Positions 40,357 through 48,447 of a stretch of 64,000 nucleotides of DNA are shown here, piece after piece. The stretch spans positions 310,001 through 374,000 of the forward strand of contig CAWDLK010000004.1 of assembly GCA_963803165.1 (NCBI GenBank), in the 5' to 3' direction. This DNA is from Changshengia sp963803165. Its GTDB lineage: Bacteria > Chloroflexota > Dormibacteria > Aeolococcales > Aeolococcaceae. Every line of letters begins with the position of its first letter. Position 1 is the stretch's first letter. The notes beneath the pieces were generated by a model. That model was not told the origin of the DNA. It saw only the letters and a list, made by a program, of their open reading frames with translations, and made no database searches. Made by a program: the position numbers and the translations under genes.

Positions 40357-41222
40357 CCCGAGGAGGCCCTCCCGACCGCGTAGCGGACAAAGAGGTGGTC
40401 GCCCGATCGCCTCAGCGAGCGGACCCGGAGCCGGGGGGCGTCGCCGGGGGCGAAGGCGGCTCCCGAGACCAGCCCGGGCCGGGGAGCCGGACCGGACCGG
40501 CCGGCGAGCTGTGGGGAGATCGTCAGGAAGAGCTCGTCCACGAGGCCAGCCGAGAGCAGCTGCGCGAAGAGCCGGGGACCGCCCTCGCAGAGGAGGGTGG
40601 AGGCGCCCAGGCCCGAGCGCGCCGCGGCGACGATGGCGCGGGCGGGGATGCCGCCCCCCTCGCCCTCGCCGGTGACCGCGACCCGGACCCGCGGGTGCAT
40701 CGACGGCAGCCGGCCCGCCCCCTCCGGGCTGGTGATCACCAGGACGTCGGCCTGGGGTCCGGTCAGGGCCGGGTGCTCGGCGGGGAGGACACCGCTCCCG
40801 CTCACCACCGCGAGCGCCGGAGGCTCCGCGGTCCCGGTGAGGCGGAGCCGGTGGGCGGCCAGCTCGTCGCCCAGCTCCGGCAGGGGCGTGCCCGGGGTCC
40901 ATTGGTGGTGGGGGTCGTCGCGGAGGGTGCCGGCCCCGATCAGGACGCAGTCGGCGGCACAGCGGAGCATCGCCATGACGAAACGGTCCGCCGGGCTGTG
41001 GAGGCTGATGGCCATCGCGCCCTCGCCGCTCCCCCCGCCGAAGGCGGTGACCCCGTCGGCGGTGGCCACGAAGTTGGCGAGGAGGCGGGGGCGGTCGAGG
41101 CGCACCCCCAGCGGTCCTCCGTACACGCGCAGGAGCGGGTCCTCCGGGGCCGGGCCCTCGTCGTCGAAGGCGACCTCGAAGCCGTCGGTGGCGGCGAGGT
41201 GGGCCAGGGCCTCGGCGGTCAT
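40353..41222 (-). CDS. RibD C-terminal-type reductase (dihydrofolate reductase fold)
   Basis: 289 residues from ATG 41220-41222. The RibD_C/DHFR-like fold shows RPRLLANFVATADGVTAFGG, FVMAMLRCAADCVLIGAGTL, LLCEGGPRLFAQLLSAGLVD and ELFLTISPQLAGR. These match 5-amino-6-(5-phosphoribosylamino)uracil reductases and their relatives; there is no deaminase domain, so it may be a stand-alone riboflavin-pathway or other NADPH reductase. Monocistronic, next to tRNA-Thr. Confidence 0.85.
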   Translation of the reverse strand: MTAEALAHLAATDGFEVAFDDEGPAPEDPLLRVYGGPLGVRLDRPRLLANFVATADGVTAFGGGSGEGAMAISLHSPADRFVMAMLRCAADCVLIGAGTLRDDPHHQWTPGTPLPELGDELAAHRLRLTGTAEPPALAVVSGSGVLPAEHPALTGPQADVLVITSPEGAGRLPSMHPRVRVAVTGEGEGGGIPARAIVAAARSGLGASTLLCEGGPRLFAQLLSAGLVDELFLTISPQLAGRSGPAPRPGLVSGAAFAPGDAPRLRVRSLRRSGDHLFVRYAVGRASSG

Positions 41223-41318
41223 CCCGGACAGGCGGCGCGAAGCCGGGGGCGTCGGGTCTTCACTGAACTGGGATAATGGCGCACCCGGGTGGGCCCGCCG
41301 CGTCCCCCCGCGCTCCGC

Positions 41319-41393
41319 GCCGACGTAGCTCAGTGGTAGAGCAGCGGTTTCGTAAACCGCTGGCCGGGAGTTCGAATCTCCCCGTCGGCTCCA
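41319..41393 (+). tRNA. tRNA-Thr(CGT)
   Basis: Complete cloverleaf with encoded CCA: acceptor GCCGACG/CGTCGGC, D-arm GCTC/GAGC, anticodon arm GCGGT-TTCGTAA-ACCGC (anticodon CGT), T-arm GGGAG-TTCGAAT-CTCCC, discriminator T. Foreign-looking DNA starts directly after it. Confidence 0.95.
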
Positions 41394-41403
41394 GGTTCTG
41401 ACC

Positions 41404-41658
41404 TCAGCGTCGCCTTCGGGATAGAGGCGGCGCGCCGGGTTTGACCTCGGACCGGACGCGGAACACCGCGGTGCCTGCCGGGTTGTCCTTGAGTTGGCCG
41501 GGCACGGCCTCGGCGACGGGTCGCTGCGCGCAGAGGAGCAGATCGATGCCGGCGGCCCGTCCGAGCCGGGCAATCTCCCCCGGCCGATGGCAGACCAGGC
41601 CTCGATGTCTCGCACGCCGGCGTTCCGCAGCCCTGCCAGGCGCCGGTCGCCGGCACAA
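41404..41658 (-). pseudogene. FtsK/SpoIIIE-type DNA-translocase fragment
   Basis: The minus-strand frame ends with GEIARLGRAAGIDLLLCAQR, then PVAEAVPGQLKDNPAGTAVF and RVRS, which matches the C-terminal part of FtsK/SpoIIIE/TraB motor domains (the 'ARLGRAAGIHLVLATQRP' block and the 'IKxNxPxRxxFxV' block). The Walker motifs and everything upstream are missing. It lies 11 bases after tRNA-Thr. Actinobacterial conjugative elements carry such a translocase and integrate at tRNA genes, so this is probably the scar of one. Confidence 0.6.
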
Positions 41659-41728
41659 GACACTGGGGGTTTGCCGGATACTCGTGGCAATAAGATGATG
41701 TGGAAGATGTGCACCCCGTATCCGCTGA

Positions 41729-42268
41729 ATGTACTTGAGGCTGCATCGCTCTGAGCCGGGGCTGGATGCTACCCAGAAACGGGTCCAGGCTATCTATGAA
41801 GCGGAGCTGGATCACCTCCTCGCCCTCTGCACCCTGCTCGTCGGAGGCCGAACAGCCGGGGAGGACCTCGCCCAGTCGGTCTTCGCAGAGGCACTGCAGC
41901 GTGAGCGGAGGGAGGCTGGTTATCTTCGCGACCCTGTCTGGCCGTGGTTGAGGACTGTCGCTGTCCGCTTGGCCTCGCGACAGCGGACACGGTTACGCAG
42001 TGAGTTAGCGCGTCTCCATCTCGTTGGCGTGGACGTCCCGGGCGACGCCTGGGACCGCCAGTCCATCGACGTCGTGCGGGCCCTGCGGCGCCTTCCTCCG
42101 AGGATGCGCACATGCACCGTACTTGCCTACTTCGAGGACCAGAGCACCGAGGCTGTCGCCGCCACGCTGGGTTGCTCAGCGAAGACCGTAGAGAACCAGT
42201 TGCGTGAGAGCCGCCACCGGCTCCGGGGCTTGCTCGGAGCCACCTACGAGGAAGTGGGTAATGAGTAA
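41729..42268 (+). CDS. ECF-type RNA polymerase sigma factor
   Basis: 179 residues from ATG 41729. The sigma-2 region (YEAELDHLLALCTLLVGGRT, DLAQSVFAEALQRERRE, WPWLRTVAVRLASRQRTR) and sigma-4 region (ALRRLPPRMRTCTVLAYFED, STEAVAATLGCSAKTVENQL) are both present. It overlaps the next gene by eight bases (ATGAGTAA), which suggests the partner is its membrane anti-sigma factor. The GC content and codon use look lower than the core genome, fitting an accessory patch. Target promoters are unknown. Confidence 0.9.
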   Translation: MYLRLHRSEPGLDATQKRVQAIYEAELDHLLALCTLLVGGRTAGEDLAQSVFAEALQRERREAGYLRDPVWPWLRTVAVRLASRQRTRLRSELARLHLVGVDVPGDAWDRQSIDVVRALRRLPPRMRTCTVLAYFEDQSTEAVAATLGCSAKTVENQLRESRHRLRGLLGATYEEVGNE

Positions 42269-42806
42269 GCCGAGGTCGGAAATCGATGAACCCATGCTCC
42301 GTTCCCTCCTGCAGCACGCGGCGAGAGACATCGCCCATTCGAAGAAGCCCATGTCTAGAGTGGCCAGAGGTGGCTTCATCGGGCTGCTGATGGCTGCCTC
42401 GGTGGTTCTGGGGTTCGCGGGGCTGTTCTGGCTCCTGACCTCCATCTTCTCTGTGGCAGAAGGCGATGTGTACGGCTTTCCCGTGGGATGGGGGGGGGTG
42501 GTGTGTGGCCTCGCGCTCTTCGCGGTTGGCGTGGGATCGATGAGACTGGCGTGGGGCCCGGACCGAGCTAGGGACCAGGCCAGCAAGGGAAGAGTGCGGG
42601 TGGGTCGACGGACTCTTTCGACACTCGTGCTGGTCGTGTCCATAGTGGTGGTCTACGCAGGCGCCTCAGAGTTGATATTCGCTCTCCTCTCTGTCTTCGC
42701 CCACCACTCAGATCCCCAGGGCGTCTCCCAAGTGGCGTGGGGAATCCCGGAACTCGCCATCGGACTCGGCGGCATGCAGGCCGCGAGGTACCTGAGGCGA
42801 CGCTGA
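42261..42806 (+). CDS. Membrane protein coupled to the ECF sigma factor (candidate anti-sigma)
   Basis: 181 residues with a ~35-residue cytoplasmic head (MSKPRSEIDEPMLRSLLQHA) followed by four hydrophobic segments (FIGLLMAASVVLGFAGLFWL, GVVCGLALFAVGVGSMRLAW, LSTLVLVVSIVVVYAGASEL and a C-terminal one). No zinc-type anti-sigma HxxxCxxC motif is present. Translational coupling with the sigma factor is the main reason to suspect an anti-sigma role. Confidence 0.6.
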   Translation: MSKPRSEIDEPMLRSLLQHAARDIAHSKKPMSRVARGGFIGLLMAASVVLGFAGLFWLLTSIFSVAEGDVYGFPVGWGGVVCGLALFAVGVGSMRLAWGPDRARDQASKGRVRVGRRTLSTLVLVVSIVVVYAGASELIFALLSVFAHHSDPQGVSQVAWGIPELAIGLGGMQAARYLRRR

Positions 42807-43027
42807 CCTCGTGTTCGGCGCCACGTGCACGTCGAGGGCGACAACGGGCAGCTCGCGCGACGAGCTCGTCACCCGTGAGGTTCTTCGCCTCGATCATGGA
42901 GGCGAGGCTCCCCGCATTACCCCTGATCACGAGGTGTCCGTGTGCCGGTACCGCTCCCCGACCAGCGCATCCGCCTCAGGGGCGAGGAGGTCGATGGCCG
43001 TCGCTCTGGTCAGATCCCGCGCGTCGT

Positions 43028-43933
43028 TCACAGCGGTTCCTGTCCTGCCCAATGCCGGAGCGCCGTCAGCGACCATCCCTCAAACGCCGCCGGAGCCTTC
43101 TCACCAACGGCCTGGGGCCAGGATGTCATCCCCATCCTGGCAAGCGACGGTTGCCACTCCCGATACCGGCGGAAGAGCTCGCTCGCGCGCGCGAGAATCG
43201 GCAGCTCCGGGACGTCGGCAGCTTCCAGCATTCCGACCATGACCGGCAGCACGAGCACCCAGTCGACAACTCGAGACGGCAACGGTCCAACCAACGCCAG
43301 GAGCTCATCCTCCCGGAGGAGTCGATACTGGTGCTGATTGGTCTGCCCGACACGCGCGAGGAGGCCCCCACGGTGGAGGTTGTCGAGGGCATCCGAGACC
43401 GCGTCCTTACCGTACCCTGCCGCCAGCGCGATCTCGGTCACGCCCATGAAGCGGCCCTGCTCGGGCAGCATGACCCGCAGCAGCTCCGCGCGGGAATTCA
43501 CGCCCCACAGCGCGCGCAGACGCAGCTGGACGAGTGAAGTGCAACTCAGATCGGGCGGCGTCGAACGGCCGGTTCTTGTGAAGCTCGACGCGGGCTCCGC
43601 GTATGACGGCCAGCTCAGCGGAGCGTGCGCGTTCACCGTGGCGGCGAACCGCCCGAAGGCGTGCTTGATTGCAACGTCAGCCGAGCCGACGAGGTGCTTA
43701 AGCCGGATCGCCGACGCGATCCGCCCATTTGAGACGCACCAGTCCAGGCTCTCCTCGAGAAGACGCGGGTCCGACTTCCCTCCTCGCGCCGTCGCCAGAA
43801 TGAGTGCTTCGAGGTCGACAGCGGTCTCCGAGTGCCAGCGTTCCCAGCCGCTGAGTCCCAGCTCCGCCCACAGGCTCCACAGCGTCCCCAGGACGAGGCG
43901 GTGCACTTCGTCCTTATAGCTCGACATCGCCAT
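43028..43933 (-). CDS. HTH protein of an AbiE-like toxin-antitoxin pair
   Basis: 301 residues from ATG 43931-43933 (ATG 43927 also possible). The N-terminal half is helical and featureless. Around residues 165-230 a winged helix-turn-helix is likely: VTEIALAAGYGKDAVSDALD, NLHRGGLLARVGQTNQHQYR. The start lies 20 bases inside the upstream nucleotidyltransferase gene, so they are made together. Pairs of a MarR-like HTH protein and a DUF6036-like nucleotidyltransferase are thought to act as AbiE-type systems. The HTH protein would then be the antitoxin/repressor, although here it is the second gene. Function inferred. Confidence 0.6.
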   Translation of the reverse strand: MAMSSYKDEVHRLVLGTLWSLWAELGLSGWERWHSETAVDLEALILATARGGKSDPRLLEESLDWCVSNGRIASAIRLKHLVGSADVAIKHAFGRFAATVNAHAPLSWPSYAEPASSFTRTGRSTPPDLSCTSLVQLRLRALWGVNSRAELLRVMLPEQGRFMGVTEIALAAGYGKDAVSDALDNLHRGGLLARVGQTNQHQYRLLREDELLALVGPLPSRVVDWVLVLPVMVGMLEAADVPELPILARASELFRRYREWQPSLARMGMTSWPQAVGEKAPAAFEGWSLTALRHWAGQEPL

Positions 43934-44480
43934 GGACCCCCAGGGCCCGCAGGACCACCCGTAGCTCTTGGGCGAAACCCGGGGAGGGGTCATGAGTTCG
44001 CGTCCAGCGCGCCGCCGTCAGTAGCTCGCCCGCGGTCGGCGTCAGGCTGCGAAGGTCCGCCATGTGCTTGCTGGTCATGCCCTGGTCGGCGGCCGCACAG
44101 AGCTTCAGGGCAATCTGGTCGACCCGACTGGCGAGATGGAGCGTGAGCGCCCCATAGCGGCGGATCTCGGCTCGCTCAGCGAACCCCTCCGGGAGGCCGA
44201 AGTCCAGCAGCCCGGCCGGCCCCGAGTTGAGCCAATTCGGACCGATGCCCATGACCTCACCGACATCACGGACAGCCTCGGCCAGGGGAGATGGCAGATC
44301 CGGAAGCGGGTGGTACCTGCCGGCCTCCACCGTGGCGACTACATCCAGGTCACGGGTGGGGCGGTCGATGAGACCAAGGAGCAGAAGGCTGGTACCGCCC
44401 ACGGCCACGAGCTCGTAGCGCAGGCCGCGAGCCTCGAGGGTCTGAGAAAGCGCCTCCAGCGCACTGACGATTGGAATCAT
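43914..44480 (-). CDS. DUF6036/AbiEii-like nucleotidyltransferase
   Basis: 188 residues from ATG 44478-44480, six bases after a perfect TATAAT. The fold is shown by RYELVAVGGTSLLLLGLIDR, where VGG-S/T is the nucleotidyltransferase glycine loop, and by PTRDLDVVATV, whose D-x-D pair would bind Mg and NTP. ASRVDQIALKLCAAADQG resembles the region that contacts the partner or tRNA in MenT/AbiEii toxins. These toxins add nucleotides to tRNA 3' ends or otherwise block translation. Encoded with an HTH partner by overlapping genes. Confidence 0.75.
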   Translation of the reverse strand: MIPIVSALEALSQTLEARGLRYELVAVGGTSLLLLGLIDRPTRDLDVVATVEAGRYHPLPDLPSPLAEAVRDVGEVMGIGPNWLNSGPAGLLDFGLPEGFAERAEIRRYGALTLHLASRVDQIALKLCAAADQGMTSKHMADLRSLTPTAGELLTAARWTRTHDPSPGFAQELRVVLRALGVHGDVEL

Positions 44481-44486
44481 GAGGAT

Positions 44487-44492
44487 ATTATA
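44487..44492 (-). promoter_or_regulatory. Consensus -10 (TATAAT) of the nucleotidyltransferase/HTH operon
   Basis: Perfect TATAAT on the minus strand ending six bases before the ATG at 44480: a leaderless operon start. Confidence 0.65.
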
Positions 44493-44694
44493 CCGGCGAA
44501 ACGCCGCGATTATCACCAAACTTCGGGAGGCTCACGACGCTGCCCGTTCGTAGCCTGTACGCCTGTTCGGACCGCTAGATCGGGGCGGATCGACTAGGCC
44601 CGACGACGTCAGCGACCCGGGCCCGAGCGATCGACCAGCAGACCGCGACCCTGGTCGGTGCCTGCATCACCCGCATCGGCTGATGCCGGGGCGG

Positions 44695-45900
44695 CTAAGC
44701 GCCCACCGGTACCCCGAGCAGCGACACCCCGACGCCCACCAGGGCCGCGACCACCAGCCCCACCACCACGTTGCGGCGCAGGGCGAGCATCCAGATCAGC
44801 GCCGCCCCGAGGACGCCGACCTGCCAGAGGTGGCCGAGGGCGAGCCCGAGGGGCAGCGCCGAGCCGGCGATCGCCCCGATGGACGCGGGCCCCGCCCCAC
44901 CCAGGAATGCCCGCACCGCGCGGCTGCCGCGCAGGCGGTCGAAGTGCGGTCCCCCCAGGAGGACGAAGGCGAAGGAGGGGGCGAAGGCGATCAGCGCGGC
45001 GAGCAGCCCGCCGCCCAGCCCCGCGGCGGCGTAGCCGACCACGGCCACGGTCTGGACCACCGGACCCGGCGTGATCTGGCCCAGGGCGACGGCGTTGAGG
45101 AACTGGGCGCCGCTCATCCAGTGGTAGGTGTGGACGACGTCGGTCTGCATCAGCGGGATGATCACGAAGCCTCCGCCGTAGGAGAGGGCGCCGACCTTGA
45201 AGGCCTCCCATGCCAGCGCCCCCAGCCCGCCCACCGCCGCGACGGCGAGCAGCGGGATCACGGCCACTCCGTGCAGCGTCGCCGCGGGCCGCTCCCCGCC
45301 GCCCCGGGCGACGATCTCGACCAGACCGGCGGCGAGCAGCACGAGCACGAGGAAGGGACCGACGGTCGCCGCGGCCGACGCCCCGCAGACCGCGTAGACA
45401 GCCCAGCGGCTCCGCGGGCCGCGCCCGGCTCCCGCACGCCTCCAGCTGGCCGGCACCAGACCGAGCGCCGCGTTGAGGGCCACCGCGGCGACGGCCGCCC
45501 CGGCTCCGGCGGCCGCCCCCCGGACCGCCTCCGGCGGATGGCTGGCCAGGAAGAGCGCGGCCAGAGCGAGGATGAGGACCAGCCCGGGCACGATGAAGCA
45601 GAGACCGCCGATCACCGCGCCCAGCGCGCCGCGCAGACGCCAGGCGCAGAGGATGGAGAGCTGGGTCGAGGCCGGACCGGGGAGGAGGTTGGTGGCCGCG
45701 GTCCCGTCCTCGAAGTCGCTCGCGTCGAGCCAGCCGCGGTCGGTGACGCAGAGCCGCCGGAGCAGCGCGATGTGGGTCGGAGGACCGCCGAACCCGATGC
45801 ATCCGATCCTGGTCCACTCCCGAGCGATCACCCGCAGGGGGACGCGCGTGGCGGCCACCCCACCCCGCCCCGGATCGCCGGCCTGGCCCACGCTGGGCAT
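44695..45900 (-). CDS. chrA: Chromate transporter ChrA (two-domain)
   Basis: 401 residues from ATG 45898-45900. Two homologous halves of about six helices each: the first contains CIGFGGPPTHIALLRRLC and TAATNLLPGPASTQLSIL; the second KVGALSYGGGFVIIPLMQTD and AVALGQITPGPVVQTVAVVG. The paired GFGG/YGGG and LPGPxxT/TPGPVVQT motifs are diagnostic for the CHR superfamily. It exports chromate (possibly sulfate-coupled). No ChrB regulator nearby. Confidence 0.92.
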   Translation of the reverse strand: MPSVGQAGDPGRGGVAATRVPLRVIAREWTRIGCIGFGGPPTHIALLRRLCVTDRGWLDASDFEDGTAATNLLPGPASTQLSILCAWRLRGALGAVIGGLCFIVPGLVLILALAALFLASHPPEAVRGAAAGAGAAVAAVALNAALGLVPASWRRAGAGRGPRSRWAVYAVCGASAAATVGPFLVLVLLAAGLVEIVARGGGERPAATLHGVAVIPLLAVAAVGGLGALAWEAFKVGALSYGGGFVIIPLMQTDVVHTYHWMSGAQFLNAVALGQITPGPVVQTVAVVGYAAAGLGGGLLAALIAFAPSFAFVLLGGPHFDRLRGSRAVRAFLGGAGPASIGAIAGSALPLGLALGHLWQVGVLGAALIWMLALRRNVVVGLVVAALVGVGVSLLGVPVGA

Positions 45901-46000
45901 TACAGCAGAGGCCGGAGCTCCAGGGGTGCGCGGCTGGCCGGCCTCCCCGCCCGCGGCGGCGTCAGCGCCGCGCGGCCGGAGAGCGTAGCGTTGCCCCGGC

Positions 46001-46390
46001 ATGAGGGTCGCGCTCGCCGCCGTCCTGCTGATGGCCTCAGCGTCCGCCTGCTCGGGCCCGACCACGGGGGTGGTCAGCGGGGGGATCCAGCCGTGCTCGG
46101 CGCTCGCCATCGCCCACGAGCCGCGGTACGCGCCCGGCACCGTCACCGTCCTGCGCGGAGAGGTGGGCCGGCGCAGCACGGGCCCGGGATCCTGGTCCAC
46201 CGTCCTCCCCACCCAGGTCGTCGCCAGCCAGCAGGTCGGCCTCGACGCCACCTACACCTTCGCGCTGAGGCCCGGAGCGTACGTGGTGGTCGGTCGCCAG
46301 GCCGGCCTGGCTAACGCTCCCCGGTGGATCGAGGTCACGGTGCGGGCCGGACAGACCGTGGACGCGGACATCCCCAACGACTGCATCTGA
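46001..46390 (+). CDS. Putative lipoprotein, 129 residues
   Basis: From ATG 46001. Signal sequence MRVALAAVLLMASASACSGP with a lipobox-like SASAC (Cys 17), then a small beta-type domain (PGTVTVLRGEVGRRSTGPG, FALRPGAYVVVGRQAGL, IEVTVRAGQTVDADIPNDC), reminiscent of carboxypeptidase-regulatory or Ig-like domains. TAGCGT lies nine bases before the ATG. Probably tethered to the outer membrane face; role unknown. Confidence 0.6.
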   Translation: MRVALAAVLLMASASACSGPTTGVVSGGIQPCSALAIAHEPRYAPGTVTVLRGEVGRRSTGPGSWSTVLPTQVVASQQVGLDATYTFALRPGAYVVVGRQAGLANAPRWIEVTVRAGQTVDADIPNDCI

Positions 46391-46405
46391 GGGAGCCCGG
46401 CCACG

Positions 46406-47053
46406 ATGAGGGACACCGTCCGCTCCAGCTACGACCGGCTCGCCGCCGAGTACTGCGCGCACATCTTCGACGAGCTGGATGGGAAGCCCATCGACCGCGC
46501 GCTGCTCGACGAGGTGGCCCGGCGCTCGCCCGGGCCGATCTGCGACCTCGGCTGCGGTCCGGGGCACGTCGCGCGCCACCTCGCCGACCGTGGTGCCGAG
46601 GTGTGCGGTGTCGACCTCTCGCCGGGGATGATCGGGGAGGCACGGCGTCTCAATCCCGGCCTGAGCTTCGAGGTGGGGGACATGCGCTCGCTCGCCTTCC
46701 CCGATGGCTCACTCGGCGGCGTGGTGGCGATGTACTCCCTGATCCATCTCGAGCGCGAGGAGATCGCCGCGGTGGCCGCGGAGGTCCGGCGGGTGCTGGC
46801 CCCGCAGGGGGTGTTCCTGGGCGGCTTCCATCGCGGCTCGGAGGTCCGCCGTGTGGAAGAGCTCTGGGGACAGCCGGTGGACCTCGACTTCCACTTCTAC
46901 GAGCCGGAGGAGATCACCGCGGCGTTCCACGACGCGCTCACCGTCGAGCGTGTCGTGGAGCGCGATCCCTATCCGGGCGTCGAGGTCGAGACGCGTCGCT
47001 TCTACGTGGTGGCCGTCCGGCCCGGGGCCGCGCTCGCGACTACGCGTCGGTGA
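46406..47053 (+). CDS. SAM-dependent class I methyltransferase
   Basis: 215 residues. Rossmann-fold motif I is ICDLGCGPGHVARHLADRGA, motif II VCGVDLSPGMIGEARRLNP and motif IV VVAMYSLIHLEREEI. It is a stand-alone small-molecule type (methyltransf_25-like); the acceptor is unknown. It begins 15 bases after the lipoprotein gene, and its stop overlaps the stop of the convergent G1 peptidase gene by 14 bases. Confidence 0.88.
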   Translation: MRDTVRSSYDRLAAEYCAHIFDELDGKPIDRALLDEVARRSPGPICDLGCGPGHVARHLADRGAEVCGVDLSPGMIGEARRLNPGLSFEVGDMRSLAFPDGSLGGVVAMYSLIHLEREEIAAVAAEVRRVLAPQGVFLGGFHRGSEVRRVEELWGQPVDLDFHFYEPEEITAAFHDALTVERVVERDPYPGVEVETRRFYVVAVRPGAALATTRR

Positions 47054-48194
47054 TGCTGAAGCCGCTCGAGGTGAGCGCCGAGGGGGTGGCGCTCTGCCCG
47101 TCGGGCTGGCTCATCAGCCACTCCCCGGCGCCGGTCTGGGTGCCGATGAGGGCCATGCCCCGGAAGCTCACCGCGCCGCTGTAGCTGGTCAGATCGGAGG
47201 CGGTCGGCGAGGTGGGCGGAGATTCGACGTCCCACTCCGCGGTGCTGCTGGTCTGGGTCCAGGTCTGGTCGGTCGTGCTCGACCGGCCGGTGGTGTCGTT
47301 GGTGAACTCGATGGCCCAGGTCTGGCCGGACACCTGGTAGAGGGTGACCGACACGGTGTCGCCGGCGTTCACGGCCACCGGGATGCCCTCGACCGGGTTG
47401 CCGTTGGTGGAGTCGTAGTACCAGGCGTACCAGTAGTAGGCGCCGCCGACGAGGTCGTAGCTTCCGGCGGCAACTCCGGCCTGCAGGATCTGAGAGCCCG
47501 CGCTGTTCTGGAAGCCGTCCCAGATCGCGATGTCGGTGGTCTGCGCCGTGCTCGCCGTGATCGTCGGGACGTTGAAGGTCGAGGTGATGTAGGTGAAGGG
47601 CCCGCCGCCGACCACGTAACCGGCCAGGAAGCTGGTGGTCTCACGCCAGCCCGGCGACCACGCGGCCACGGCCTGCGCCTGCGGGGACGGCGTCGGGGTT
47701 GACGAGGGAGGCGCGGTCGGGGCCGGCGTGGGGGACGGCGAGGGAGACGGCGACGCCGAGGCCGAGGGGCTCGAACCCGCCGATGCGGTCGGCGACGGTG
47801 CGGTGGTCGGAGCCGAGGTGGGACTGGACGGGGTGGTGCTCGGGGCGCTGCTCGACGGGCTGCTCGGAAACGCGGGGACCGAGGGGAGCCGAGGATGGGA
47901 GATGCTCGACGGCACCACCGGTGCCGACCCACCGGCACCCGACACTGCGACGGCGCTCGGCGCCGGCGTCGCCGATGGCGATGCGCTCGCGCTCGGGCTG
48001 AGGGTGACGGAGGTGGCACCCTCGACGGAGCTCGACGCGTCCTGGCGCGATGACGTGTGGAGGGTCACATGGTTGGCGGGGCCGGCCGATGACTGGTGCT
48101 GCATCGCCGCAATGCTGGTGCTGCTCACGGTCAGCGCCGCCGCCACCAGACCGGTGAGGAGCGCCATGCCGACTCGGACTGTCCTGAAGGTCAC
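47040..48194 (-). CDS. Secreted G1-family (glutamic/eqolisin-type) peptidase
   Basis: 384 residues from GTG 48192-48194, six bases after TATATC; an ATG at 48239 would add 15 residues. Signal peptide (GMALLTGLVAAALTVSSTS), then ~120 residues of Ser/Pro/Thr/Ala linker, then the peptidase domain with WSPGWRETTSFLAGYVV, FTYITSTFNVPTI, IAIWDGFQNSAGSQILQAGV and SSTAEWDVESPP. The Gln in the ILQAGV region and the Glu in AEWDVE fit the Gln/Glu catalytic pair of fungal G1 peptidases. It would act outside the cell, probably at acidic pH. Confidence 0.8.
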   Translation of the reverse strand: MTFRTVRVGMALLTGLVAAALTVSSTSIAAMQHQSSAGPANHVTLHTSSRQDASSSVEGATSVTLSPSASASPSATPAPSAVAVSGAGGSAPVVPSSISHPRLPSVPAFPSSPSSSAPSTTPSSPTSAPTTAPSPTASAGSSPSASASPSPSPSPTPAPTAPPSSTPTPSPQAQAVAAWSPGWRETTSFLAGYVVGGGPFTYITSTFNVPTITASTAQTTDIAIWDGFQNSAGSQILQAGVAAGSYDLVGGAYYWYAWYYDSTNGNPVEGIPVAVNAGDTVSVTLYQVSGQTWAIEFTNDTTGRSSTTDQTWTQTSSTAEWDVESPPTSPTASDLTSYSGAVSFRGMALIGTQTGAGEWLMSQPDGQSATPSALTSSGFSITDA

Positions 48195-48447
48195 CCCGAA
48201 GATATATCGGTTGCCGCGCTTGCCATTTCGGCCATCCACGACGCGAATTGGTAACGGATCGCCGATCTCGAACTCGACCGCTCTGACATCCCGTCGCGCG
48301 TCGTTGGTCAGTGGCGGCGCGGGTCACACCACCTCCGCTCGTCCCGACCGCCTCGGCGTGTGGCCGGATGCCCCGCTCGAGGCCCCACGAGCCCAGGGAG
48401 CCTCCCGGGCACGGCTCGGGCTGCCCGCGACGCTCACAATGGGCGAC

